Origin: Desulfofustis sp.
Lineage (GTDB): Bacteria; Desulfobacterota; Desulfobulbia; Desulfobulbales; Desulfocapsaceae
DNA: 35,010 bases
Reading direction: 5' to 3'
Assembly (NCBI GenBank): GCA_030145365.1
Contig: JAQYVS010000101.1
Coordinates: 1-35,010, forward strand
The notes under the pieces are model-generated. The model had not been told where the DNA came from. It made no database searches and saw nothing but the letters and a program-made list of their open reading frames with translations. Each line of letters starts with the position of its first letter. Within the stretch, counting starts at the first letter, position 1. Positions 24,662 through 32,124 of this stretch are shown here, piece by piece. A program made the translations under genes and the position numbers.

Positions 24662-26319
24662 CTATTATTCTGGTTGTAAGTAAGTGCTGCTTTAATGAAG
24701 TCTTTAAACAGCGGGTGAGGCCTCATGGGCTTGGATTTGAATTCAGGGTGAAACTGACAGCCAAGAAACCAGGGATGATCTGCCAGTTCAACTATCTCGA
24801 CCAAATTGTTATCGGGAGATGTGCCGGAAACGACTAAGCCGCCGGATTCCAGCTGTTCACGATAGGCGTTGTTGAATTCATAACGATGCCGGTGTCTTTC
24901 GGATATCTCTTCGGTTTTGTAGGCAACCGAGGCCAGGGTATCGGGAATTAAGGTGCAGGGGTAGGCTCCAAGACGCAGGGTGCCTCCCATATCTGAATTC
25001 TCGTCACGCACCTGGACTTTATCGTTACGGTAATCATACCATTCCTTGCACAGATAAATCACCGGATCGGGGGTTGCTGGATCAAGTTCGGAAGAATGAG
25101 CTGTCCTAATACCGACCACCAAGCGGCTGTATTCAACAACTGCCAGCTGCATACCAAGACATATTCCGAAGAACGGAATCTTGTTTTCCCGGGCAAAGGT
25201 GATGGCGGAGATTTTACCTTCTGCACCGCGCTTGCCAAAACCACCCGGAACGAGTATCCCATCGCAGCCTTCCAGCAACTCGGCAGGGTTACCGGTTTCC
25301 AGTTCTTCAGCGTTCAGATAGCGTAGCTCTACCTTGCTCAGGTTGGAGATTCCTCCATGAATCAGAGCCTCGTGTAAACTCTTGTAGGACTCTGTCAAAT
25401 CGACATATTTACCGGTGATGGCGATAGTCACCTTATGCTTCGGGTTTTTCAGGTTTTTTACCAGATTCTGCCACGGCTTGATATTGGGTTGACCTGTCCA
25501 GACGTTGAGCAGCTCAAGAATTTTATTGTCGAGTCCTTCTTTATGCAGGTTTAACGGTACTTCGTAAATGGAATCAACGTCACGGGCGGTAACTACTGCA
25601 TCTTGAGGCACACTGCAAAACAGGGAAATCTTTGCTTTCAGCTCAGATGTAAGTGGGACCTCACTTCGACAGACCAGAATATCTGGCTGAATACCGTCTG
25701 CCCGAAGTTCTTTGACGGAGTGCTGGGTGGGTTTGGTCTTTACTTCACCGGCGGTTTTTATATAGGGCACCAGTGTGAGGTGGATAAACAGTGAGTATTC
25801 TTTGCCGAGATCTCCCCGAAGTTGTCTGATTGCTTCCACAAAGGGCAGGCCTTCAATATCGCCGATGGTTCCGCCAATTTCAATGATAGCGATATCGACA
25901 CTGCCATCCAACTGGAGTACAGCTGCCTTGATTTCATCCGTAATATGGGGGATGACCTGAACGGTCCCGCCGAGATACTCGCCCCTCCGTTCTTTTGTTA
26001 TGACCGAATAGTAAATTCGGCCAGAGGTATAATTGTTAATCTGGGTCATGACAGCATCGGTATAGCGCTCGTAATGACCCATATCAAGATCGGTTTCGGC
26101 ACCATCATCGGTAACGTATACTTCGCCATGCTGAAACGGGTTCATGGTGCCTGGATCGACATTGATATAGGGATCAAGCTTCTGGAATGTGACGGTTAAC
26201 CCCCGACATTCAAGCAGTGCCCCGATTGATGCGGCGGTAAGCCCTTTGCCGAGGGAGGAAAGAACACCACCGGTGATAAATATAAACTTAGTTCTTTTGG
26301 TATTGCTTGCTGTTTTCAT
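24658..26319 (-). CDS. pyrG: CTP synthase
   Basis: 553 aa, usual length. It aminates UTP to CTP with glutamine. The N-terminal synthetase has F-I-F-I-T-G-G-V-L-S-S-L-G-K-G, D-P-Y-I-N-V-D-P-G-T-M and E-I-G-G-T-I-G-D-I-E. The C-terminal class I glutaminase has G-I-C-L-G-M-Q with nucleophile C387 and H-P-E-F near the end. The open frame continues to 26400, but a good promoter lies inside that stretch, so ATG 26319 is the sensible start. CTP feeds CMP-KDO activation, which fits the downstream kdsA-kdsC-lptC genes. Confidence 0.96.
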   Translation of the reverse strand: MKTASNTKRTKFIFITGGVLSSLGKGLTAASIGALLECRGLTVTFQKLDPYINVDPGTMNPFQHGEVYVTDDGAETDLDMGHYERYTDAVMTQINNYTSGRIYYSVITKERRGEYLGGTVQVIPHITDEIKAAVLQLDGSVDIAIIEIGGTIGDIEGLPFVEAIRQLRGDLGKEYSLFIHLTLVPYIKTAGEVKTKPTQHSVKELRADGIQPDILVCRSEVPLTSELKAKISLFCSVPQDAVVTARDVDSIYEVPLNLHKEGLDNKILELLNVWTGQPNIKPWQNLVKNLKNPKHKVTIAITGKYVDLTESYKSLHEALIHGGISNLSKVELRYLNAEELETGNPAELLEGCDGILVPGGFGKRGAEGKISAITFARENKIPFFGICLGMQLAVVEYSRLVVGIRTAHSSELDPATPDPVIYLCKEWYDYRNDKVQVRDENSDMGGTLRLGAYPCTLIPDTLASVAYKTEEISERHRHRYEFNNAYREQLESGGLVVSGTSPDNNLVEIVELADHPWFLGCQFHPEFKSKPMRPHPLFKDFIKAALTYNQNNR

Positions 26320-26355
26320 GCGGGGGCCCCATGGGAGAAAGTTATGTCCGGTCTT

Positions 26356-26384
26356 TTTATACACCTTATTTCTACCGGTGGCAA
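26356..26384 (-). promoter_or_regulatory. Probable sigma70 promoter for the pyrG operon
   Basis: On the minus strand TTGCCA (26379-26384) and TATAAA (26356-26361) are exactly 17 bases apart. Transcription would start near 26349, giving a leader of about 30 bases before the pyrG ATG. Its position argues against the longer reading frame that starts at 26400. Confidence 0.6.
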
Positions 26385-26410
26385 CCGCCCATCGGGCCAA
26401 AGTAAGATCG

Positions 26411-26450
26411 AAGGGCTCAGCCCTTGTAACTCTTTACAAGCATGTATACT
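26411..26450 (+). promoter_or_regulatory. Overlapping palindromes and -10 box in the pyrG/msrAB divergent region
   Basis: AAGGGC-TCA-GCCCTT (26411-26425) is followed, sharing three bases, by CTTGTAA-CTCT-TTACAAG (26423-26440), both perfect. Just after them lies TATACT (26445-26450), a plausible -10 box for msrAB, with TTGTAA (26424-26429) as a poorly spaced -35 inside the second palindrome. The second palindrome is a good operator candidate. Confidence 0.45.
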
Positions 26451-26489
26451 TTTAAGTGAAATAAGAATCATTCCCAAGAGGGATCTATT

Positions 26490-27542
26490 ATGAATTATCT
26501 ATTGATTACAACAATCTTGTCAGTATTTGGTCTTGCTGTTTTTTCGTCGACAACAACTTTTGCAGCCGAAGAAACGGCTGTTTTTGGAGGAGGTTGTTTC
26601 TGGTGTATGGAACCGCCCTTTGAACAACTTGACGGAGTTGTTGAGGTTATGGCCGGATATAGCGGTGGAACAGAAAAAGACGCAGTTTATGAAAAGGTTT
26701 CTTCGGGTGTAACCGATCATTATGAAGCGGTGCAGGTCAGATATAACCCAGAGAAGGTTTCTTATAAAACGCTGGTGGAAACATTCTGGCGCCAAATTGA
26801 TCCGACCGATAATGGCGGACAATTTGCCGACCGGGGGGCACATTATCGGACTGCTATATTTTTCACTACAGAACAACAGAAAAAGATTGCCGAACAATCT
26901 AAAAAAGAACTGGACGATTCGGGTATATTTGAGCGCCCCGTTGTCACCGACATACTTCCGACCAAACCATTTTATCCTGCCGAAGAGTACCATCAGGATT
27001 ATTACCTGAAAAATGTGGCGCACTATTCGATGTACAAGAAAGGATCAGGTAGACAGCCTTTTATTGATAGGGTCTGGAAAGACAACGAAGTGATTGGCAA
27101 AAGTTATACGAAACCCAGTGATTCCGAACTGAAACAGCAATTGACCCCATTGCAGTACCAGGTAACGCAGAAGGATGCAACAGAGCAGCCGTTTAATAAT
27201 GAGTATTGGGATAATAAGGGCGAAGGGATTTATGTGGATAGCGTTTCCGGAGAACCGCTGTTCAGTTCACTGGACAAATTTAAATCAGGGACAGGCTGGC
27301 CCAGTTTTACCCGCCCCCTGGAGTCTGCAAATATTGTAGAGCATAAGGACCGGTCCTTGTTCATGGTTCGGGTCGAGGTTCGCAGCAAAGGTGCAGATTC
27401 CCATCTCGGCCATGTTTTTGATGACGGCCCGCCTCCAACCAATCTACGTTATTGCCTCAACTCCGCCTCCCTTCGCTTTGTTGCAGCACCTGATCTTGAA
27501 GCCCAGGGCTATGGGGATTATCTGAAGATTTTTGAAAAATAG
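26490..27542 (+). CDS. msrAB: Secreted fused peptide-methionine sulfoxide reductase MsrA-MsrB
   Basis: 350 aa. A signal peptide (1-25, cleavage after T-F-A) is followed by MsrA with C36 in G-G-G-C-F-W-C-M, and MsrB from about residue 210 with S-G-T-G-W-P-S-F, D-S-H-L-G-H-V-F and catalytic C322 in R-Y-C-L-N-S-A-S. Together they repair both S- and R-methionine sulfoxide, here in the periplasm. The two C-x-x-C zinc pairs found in many MsrB domains are absent (that region reads V-S-G-E-P-L-F-S-S), so this is the zinc-free type. RBS AAGAGGG at 26476-26482. Electron delivery partners are not seen nearby. Confidence 0.94.
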   Translation: MNYLLITTILSVFGLAVFSSTTTFAAEETAVFGGGCFWCMEPPFEQLDGVVEVMAGYSGGTEKDAVYEKVSSGVTDHYEAVQVRYNPEKVSYKTLVETFWRQIDPTDNGGQFADRGAHYRTAIFFTTEQQKKIAEQSKKELDDSGIFERPVVTDILPTKPFYPAEEYHQDYYLKNVAHYSMYKKGSGRQPFIDRVWKDNEVIGKSYTKPSDSELKQQLTPLQYQVTQKDATEQPFNNEYWDNKGEGIYVDSVSGEPLFSSLDKFKSGTGWPSFTRPLESANIVEHKDRSLFMVRVEVRSKGADSHLGHVFDDGPPPTNLRYCLNSASLRFVAAPDLEAQGYGDYLKIFEK

Positions 27543-27576
27543 ATAGCTGGTTCCAGGAGTTTATTGTGGGAGATGT

Positions 27577-28278
27577 TTATCTGTTATTGAGAATATCTTC
27601 AATGGTTCGGCCCTTAACCAATGTTTGGAAGATCGTTTCGATTAACGGGACAACAATTTCCGCTTCTTCTTCACCGATTAAAAAACCTGGGAGCGGTTGA
27701 GCCGTAAGACAAGAGTCTCGAATTGCAGACCGATCGTGTTTGCTCCTCAGGTGTAGCCCCTCTGACTCATCTGCCAGGAGATAGAGGATGTGCAGCATAT
27801 TGCCCCAGGGGTTGAATTGATCAAGGTGTTCAATTATCTGGGAGAGGGTCGTTGCCGCAGAAAGGTGAGAAGTAGGCAACAGGGCGCTTTGCCCTTGAGA
27901 ACAGGTGATTGTTGAGGCAAAACAACGGCAGGCAAATGGCCGGGCCGGATATACCGCACACAGTTTGTTTTCTAAAAACGGACAGACAGCATCAAATGTA
28001 CCTTCTGCTATTTCCGTCTCCTCCCCGCTAAGGCAGGCCTTAGCAAACTCGTTGGTCGTCTGCTGGACCTTGGTATCCGGCAGCAACTCCAGTTTTTCCG
28101 AAAGCCACGATTCTTTTTTGTTCTCTTTTATGAAATTAAATAGAAGTGCACCCTCGACAGTGGTCATGGTGACGTTCTGGGTGCAGCATACGGCACAGCC
28201 TTTACCGCAGGCAACGGAGAATTGCTGTGACCAGTCATCAAAGTGATCGAAAATCTTTTGAAGTATTTGTTGTTTCAT
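27577..28278 (-). CDS. YkgJ-like cysteine-cluster protein
   Basis: 233 aa, cytoplasmic. The N-terminal cluster C-G-K-G-C-A-V-C-C and the later C-P-F-L...C-A-V-Y-P-A-R-P-F-A-C-R-C-F are the defining YkgJ/UPF0153 pattern, thought to bind zinc or an Fe-S cluster. The rest is helical with no known domain. I chose ATG 28278; the frame extends to a TTG at 28299 but adds only seven residues. It is convergent with msrAB (34 bp) and divergent from the FabI-like gene. It differs clearly from the other cysteine-cluster protein at 13751-14380. Confidence 0.82.
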   Translation of the reverse strand: MKQQILQKIFDHFDDWSQQFSVACGKGCAVCCTQNVTMTTVEGALLFNFIKENKKESWLSEKLELLPDTKVQQTTNEFAKACLSGEETEIAEGTFDAVCPFLENKLCAVYPARPFACRCFASTITCSQGQSALLPTSHLSAATTLSQIIEHLDQFNPWGNMLHILYLLADESEGLHLRSKHDRSAIRDSCLTAQPLPGFLIGEEEAEIVVPLIETIFQTLVKGRTIEDILNNR

Positions 28279-28351
28279 ATCGGTTTGCCCACTATACAAC
28301 TATACCGAAAAGAATCGAAAGAAAAGGGTGGGATACAGAACACCTTGCCAC

Positions 28352-28380
28352 TTGTGTCGCCCGGTGCAGTATTGTAAGAT
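28352..28380 (+). promoter_or_regulatory. Probable promoter for the FabI-like and nitroreductase genes
   Basis: TTGTGT (28352-28357) and TAAGAT (28375-28380) are 17 bases apart, leaving a leader of about 50 bases before the ATG at 28440. The match is reasonable but the support is only the consensus fit. Confidence 0.4.
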
Positions 28381-28439
28381 GCGGCCTCAGTTGACAAGAA
28401 GACAAGCTTAAAACGCTGCACACTGCCCAAATACACGAT

Positions 28440-29252
28440 ATGGATTATCTCAACATCTCCGGTAAATGCTTTGTAGTTTTTGGTCTGGCAAATAAAAAAT
28501 CCATTGCCGCCGCCATTTCCAAAACCTTGATTGAACATGGTGGCGAGGTGCTGCTGGTGGTACGCTCCAAAGAGCGAAAGAAAACCACTGAAAAGCTTTT
28601 TCCCGGATGCCCTGTTTTTGTCTGTGACGTTGAAGAGGAAGAGCAGATAATCCGAGTACAGAAAGAGATTGCAGCAAATTTACAGGCCCGTGGAAAGACG
28701 TCTGTGCACGGCCTTGTTCACTCTATTGCCTTTGCCAATTACAGTGATGGAATCAAGCCGTTTCATGAGACACGTAAAAATGATTTCTTACAGGCGGTTG
28801 ACATTTCCTGTTTCTCATTTGTTTCCATTGCAAATCATTTCAAGGAGATCATTGATCCCGATGGATCGGTTGTGACCATTTCCATATCCACGACCCGGAT
28901 GGCGGCAACAAACTATGGGTATATGGCACCGATCAAAGCTGCCCTTGACTCATCACTCTGTTTTCTGGCAAAAAGTTTTTCAGATTTTTCCCGTATTCGT
29001 TTTAACGCCGTAGCCCCGTCATTGTTGAAAACATCTGCATCTGCAGGAATTCCAGGTTACATCGACAGCTATTTGTTTGCCGAGAAGGCCATGCTGCGCA
29101 AAAAAGCCCTGACAACTCAGGAGGCCGCTAACGCCGCTGTTTTTCTGCTCTCGGAGCGTTCTTCGGGAATCAATTGTCAGACTATGGTGGTGGACGGTGG
29201 TATGGGGGTTAACTATTTTGATAGTGAAATCATAAATAAATCAGTGAGCTGA
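28440..29252 (+). CDS. FabI-like enoyl-ACP reductase family SDR
   Basis: 270 aa. The nucleotide-binding start V-F-G-L-A-N-K-K-S-I-A corresponds to the FabI variant loop (G-V-A-S-K-x-S-I), not to classic GxxxGxG SDRs. The active-site segment is N-Y159-G-Y-M-A-P-I-K166, keeping the FabI Tyr-Met-Lys spacing; V-D-G-G lies near the C-terminus. The second active-site tyrosine of E. coli FabI (Tyr146, ten residues before the catalytic Tyr) is replaced by Ile here, so it is a diverged paralogue rather than a certain housekeeping FabI. It precedes the ferredoxin-nitroreductase by about 10-16 bp, probably in the same operon. Confidence 0.8.
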   Translation: MDYLNISGKCFVVFGLANKKSIAAAISKTLIEHGGEVLLVVRSKERKKTTEKLFPGCPVFVCDVEEEEQIIRVQKEIAANLQARGKTSVHGLVHSIAFANYSDGIKPFHETRKNDFLQAVDISCFSFVSIANHFKEIIDPDGSVVTISISTTRMAATNYGYMAPIKAALDSSLCFLAKSFSDFSRIRFNAVAPSLLKTSASAGIPGYIDSYLFAEKAMLRKKALTTQEAANAAVFLLSERSSGINCQTMVVDGGMGVNYFDSEIINKSVS

Positions 29253-29262
29253 GAAATCAGAA

Positions 29263-30108
29263 GTGTTTATGCAGCCACCAGCCAAGCATCAATTTCGAGT
29301 CGACTCAGAACGTTGTATTCGGTGTGGAGAATGCGTTAACGACTGCCCGGTCAATATTCTGGTAATCGGAGAACATAACCCCACGGTTGCAGAGGGGAGG
29401 GAACAAGACTGCATAGGATGTCAGCACTGTCTGGCCGTTTGTCCCACCGGAGCGGTTTCTGTTCTGGGTCTGCGATCCGAAAATTCCTATCTGCTTGATA
29501 GCGTTGGCTTACCATCTTTAGAGCAGTGTGAGCGCTTACTCAAAGGCCGTCGCTCGGTCAGGCGATATCTGGATGAGGATATCGATCCTGCCCGTATCCG
29601 GCAATTGCTGGAATTTGCCTATCACGGTCCTTCGGGAAGAAATGCGCGAGAATTGTCGTTTTCAGTTGTTGATAATCGACTGGTGATGCACAGGATCCGC
29701 GAGCAAACCATGGAGGGGCTGTCCGCGCTGGCAAAAAAAAATCAATTGCCACCAGGTTTTGAATTCTTCACTGATATTGTCAATGGCTGGAATACCTATC
29801 AGGCCGATGTGCTTTTTCGCTGGGCACCTCACCTGCTGGTAGTTTCGGCACCCGAAGACAGTGCTTCGCCGGAGCAGGACGGGATTATTGCTCTGAGCCA
29901 TTTTGAGATTGCAGCCCAATGTGCCGGTATCGGGACACTGTGGAACGGTCTGGTTAAAATGGCGGTGAGCCTGATTCCTGAACTGCCCACCGCACTCAAT
30001 GTACCGGATGGTAATCTGATTGTTTTTACGATGAGCTTTGGTAGGCCCGAGGTCAGTTATACCAGAGGTGCGCAGTATGAGACTATTCCAATCAGAATTG
30101 TAGAATAG
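29263..30108 (+). CDS. Ferredoxin-nitroreductase fusion protein
   Basis: 281 aa. The N-terminus carries two 4Fe-4S motifs: C-I-R-C-G-E-C-V-N-D-C-P and C-I-G-C-Q-H-C-L-A-V-C-P (residues about 18-62). The rest (about 90-281) is an FMN nitroreductase fold with the R-R-S-V-R-R-Y FMN-binding start and G-I-G-T-L-W-N-G near the dimer interface. Such fusions are common in anaerobes and should reduce an unknown substrate with ferredoxin-type electrons instead of NAD(P)H. The start is GTG 29263 or ATG 29269. It converges on the HesB-like gene (21 bp). Confidence 0.9.
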   Translation: MFMQPPAKHQFRVDSERCIRCGECVNDCPVNILVIGEHNPTVAEGREQDCIGCQHCLAVCPTGAVSVLGLRSENSYLLDSVGLPSLEQCERLLKGRRSVRRYLDEDIDPARIRQLLEFAYHGPSGRNARELSFSVVDNRLVMHRIREQTMEGLSALAKKNQLPPGFEFFTDIVNGWNTYQADVLFRWAPHLLVVSAPEDSASPEQDGIIALSHFEIAAQCAGIGTLWNGLVKMAVSLIPELPTALNVPDGNLIVFTMSFGRPEVSYTRGAQYETIPIRIVE

Positions 30109-30129
30109 CCTGACATTTTAGAACACATA

Positions 30130-30444
30130 TCAGAAATTGATCGGAACCTTCGGTTTGATCAAGAAACCGCTGCCGCTTGCTCCGCCGCAGGTTCCCTGGG
30201 TGCCGATGGTAAAATTGATGGAGATGGATTGGCAATAGCGCATCAGGCTGCCCTCGACTATGAGCGGAACCCCATGTGTTTCATCGACGAAATCCGTATC
30301 ACTGGATTCATCTATGATTAGCCCGAGGCTCGGCCCCTGATTTCCACCTCCCATTACAGCAATGCGTATGGCTGATTTTTCACCGCCCTCAGCTGCGAAA
30401 AACTCCTCAAGTTTTATCAGGGCTTCAGAACTTACTTCAAGCAT
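30130..30444 (-). CDS. IscA/HesB-like protein with altered ligand positions
   Basis: 104 aa, HesB fold by pattern: start L-E-V-S-S-E-A-L-I-K-L, core I-R-I-A-V-M-G-G-G-N-Q-G-P-S-L-G-L, then D-E-S-S-D-T-D-F-V. The G-P-S-L-G-L segment resembles the HesB-like proteins of sulfate reducers that, as I recall, often have Cys or Sec just before it; here that position is Asn. The C-terminal Cys-x-Cys of true A-type carriers is missing; a single T-C-G-G-A-S-G-S-G-F segment remains. Iron-sulfur or metal carriage is therefore doubtful. It follows the oad terminator, so it is likely a separate unit. Family assignment is moderate. Confidence 0.7.
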   Translation of the reverse strand: MLEVSSEALIKLEEFFAAEGGEKSAIRIAVMGGGNQGPSLGLIIDESSDTDFVDETHGVPLIVEGSLMRYCQSISINFTIGTQGTCGGASGSGFLIKPKVPINF

Positions 30445-30462
30445 ATTCTACTCTGGATTGGC

Positions 30463-30503
30463 TAAAAAATAAAGAGCCTGAAGCGATATGCTCCAGGCTC
30501 TTT
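30463..30503 (-). terminator. Intrinsic terminator of the oad operon
   Basis: AAAGAGCCTG (30471-30480) and CAGGCTCTTT (30494-30503) pair perfectly, with a further AGC/GCT pairing in the loop. On the minus strand the stem is followed by a T-rich run (30463-30470 as A-rich on plus). It lies just after oadB and before the HesB-like gene, so it ends the decarboxylase operon. Confidence 0.88.
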
Positions 30504-30524
30504 ATCAATCTACAGGTATGGTGA

Positions 30525-32039
30525 TTAAAGCAGTGCCAGGAGAACACCCGCTGCCACAGCAGAGCCGATAACGCCAGAAACATTGGCTCCCATGGCGTGC
30601 ATGATCAGGTGGTTCTGCGGGTTGGCTTCCAGTCCCACTTTGTTGACAACCCGGGCTGCCATGGGAACTGCGGATACGCCTGCCGCACCGATAAGCGGAT
30701 TGACCGGGGTTTTGGAAAGTTTGTTCATCAACTTCGCCATCAGCACACCACCGGCGGTTCCGATACAGAAGGCAATCATACCAAGGGCCAGGATGCCAAG
30801 CGTTTCCATATTAAGGAACTTGTCCGCCGACAGCTTACTGCCGACTCCAAGCCCGAGAAAAATGGTGACGGTATACATCAAGGCGCCTTTGATATTGTCG
30901 GAAAGACGATCAACAACGCCACATTCTTTTGCCAGGTTGCCCAGCATGAACATCCCGATCAGCGGTGCTGCTGTGGGCAGCAGGAATGCACAGATGCCAA
31001 GGACCAGCAGTGGGAGCATCATTTTTTCAAGCTTTGATACGTGGCGAAGCTGGACCATTTTAATCTTGCGTTCTTCTTCGCTGGTCAGCCATTTCATAAT
31101 CGGTGGCTGAATGATTGGCACCAGGGCCATATAAGAATAGGCGGCAATGGCAATAGAGCCGAGCAGGCGCGGAGACAATTTACTGGAAAGAAAGATTGCC
31201 GTAGGCCCGTCGGCGCCGCCGATGATGCCGATTGAGGCAGCGTCGCGCAGTGAAAAGTTTATTCCCGGTACCAGATCTGACAGAAACAAGGCTCCCAGCA
31301 GGGTGACAAATATACCGATCTGAGCGGCACCGCCGAGCAGAATCGTTTTCGGGTTGGCGATCATCGGTCCGAAATCAGTGAGCGCTCCGACACCCATGAA
31401 AATCAGCAGCGGAAAAATACCGGTGACAATGCCGACTTCATAAATGTAGTACAAAATACCACCTGGCTCAGATATACCGGCTAGCGGGATATTTGCGAGG
31501 ATGGCGCCGTAACCGATCGGAATTAACAGCAGCGGTTCAAACTGTTTGAAAATCCCCAGATAAAGCAAGCCTAAACCGACGCAGATCATCAGGATTCGGC
31601 CAATGCCGACGGTCCAGTCTTTGCTGGTTTGACCGTCGATGATGCCGTAGACACCGGTGGTTTTAAAAAGGTTTCCTATCAGGGCTCCGATGCTTGGCAG
31701 TTCCTGGCTTTCAGAAGCCAGGGGACGGTCGGCAATAATGGATGCCGTATTGATTGCACCCACTTGAGCATCTTTCTTGATTTTCTGATAGGAGTGGACG
31801 TCTATGGATGATACCGTGCCTGAGACGCCGGCCTTAAGAATGATCGTGGTGCCGTCGTCAGCTTTTACTATGGCCAGTGTATCGCCGCTGAAAACCTTGT
31901 CTCCGGGAGCAACATCGAGACGAATGATTTTACCGTCAGACGGTGAGACGATCGAAACACTTTCTCCGGCTGCCTGGGCGAAAGAAATTGCAGCCAAGCA
32001 GAAACCGATAAGCACGAACAGAATAGTCTTCGTTTTCAT
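30525..32039 (-). CDS. oadB: Na+-translocating decarboxylase beta subunit with an extra N-terminal domain
   Basis: 504 aa; usual OadB/GcdB proteins are roughly 375-430 aa. The C-terminal part (about 118-504) is classic OadB, with G-G-A-D277-G-P-T-A-I-F-L, the conserved Na+-site Asp, N-P-L-I-G-A-A-G-V-S-A-V-P and H-A-M-G-A-N-V-S-G-V-I-G-S. The extra N-terminus has a signal peptide or anchor (1-24) and a barrel-sandwich, biotinyl-like domain (about 27-98) starting S-P-S-D-G-K-I. It lacks the A-M-K-M biotin site. If exported, that domain faces the periplasm. I chose ATG 32039; the frame runs to 32204 but that stretch holds an intercistronic hairpin and the oadA stop. Confidence 0.93.
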   Translation of the reverse strand: MKTKTILFVLIGFCLAAISFAQAAGESVSIVSPSDGKIIRLDVAPGDKVFSGDTLAIVKADDGTTIILKAGVSGTVSSIDVHSYQKIKKDAQVGAINTASIIADRPLASESQELPSIGALIGNLFKTTGVYGIIDGQTSKDWTVGIGRILMICVGLGLLYLGIFKQFEPLLLIPIGYGAILANIPLAGISEPGGILYYIYEVGIVTGIFPLLIFMGVGALTDFGPMIANPKTILLGGAAQIGIFVTLLGALFLSDLVPGINFSLRDAASIGIIGGADGPTAIFLSSKLSPRLLGSIAIAAYSYMALVPIIQPPIMKWLTSEEERKIKMVQLRHVSKLEKMMLPLLVLGICAFLLPTAAPLIGMFMLGNLAKECGVVDRLSDNIKGALMYTVTIFLGLGVGSKLSADKFLNMETLGILALGMIAFCIGTAGGVLMAKLMNKLSKTPVNPLIGAAGVSAVPMAARVVNKVGLEANPQNHLIMHAMGANVSGVIGSAVAAGVLLALL

Positions 32040-32065
32040 AGTGATTCCATCATTGAAACGAGATC

Positions 32066-32098
32066 TGTCGTCAAACCGGTAACACCGATTTGACGACA
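32066..32098 (-). promoter_or_regulatory. Perfect stem-loop between oadA and oadB
   Basis: TGTCGTCAAA (32066-32075) and TTTGACGACA (32089-32098) pair exactly; inside, CGGT (32077-32080) pairs with ACCG (32084-32087) around an AAC loop, with one C-A mismatch. There is no T-run after it on the minus strand. It fits an mRNA processing or stability element that separates oadA and oadB expression, or a weak attenuator. Confidence 0.6.
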
Positions 32099-32124
32099 AA
32101 GGGTAAAGCAGTAACCTGCGTATA

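Noticed and set aside
26320..26400. N-terminal extension of CTP synthase
   Set aside because: The extra 27 residues have no counterpart in CTP synthases and the stretch contains a good minus-strand promoter (26356-26384).
30583..31110. Plus-strand open frames opposite oadB
   Set aside because: They are Ser/Pro/Ala-rich antisense shadows of strongly conserved membrane segments of OadB.
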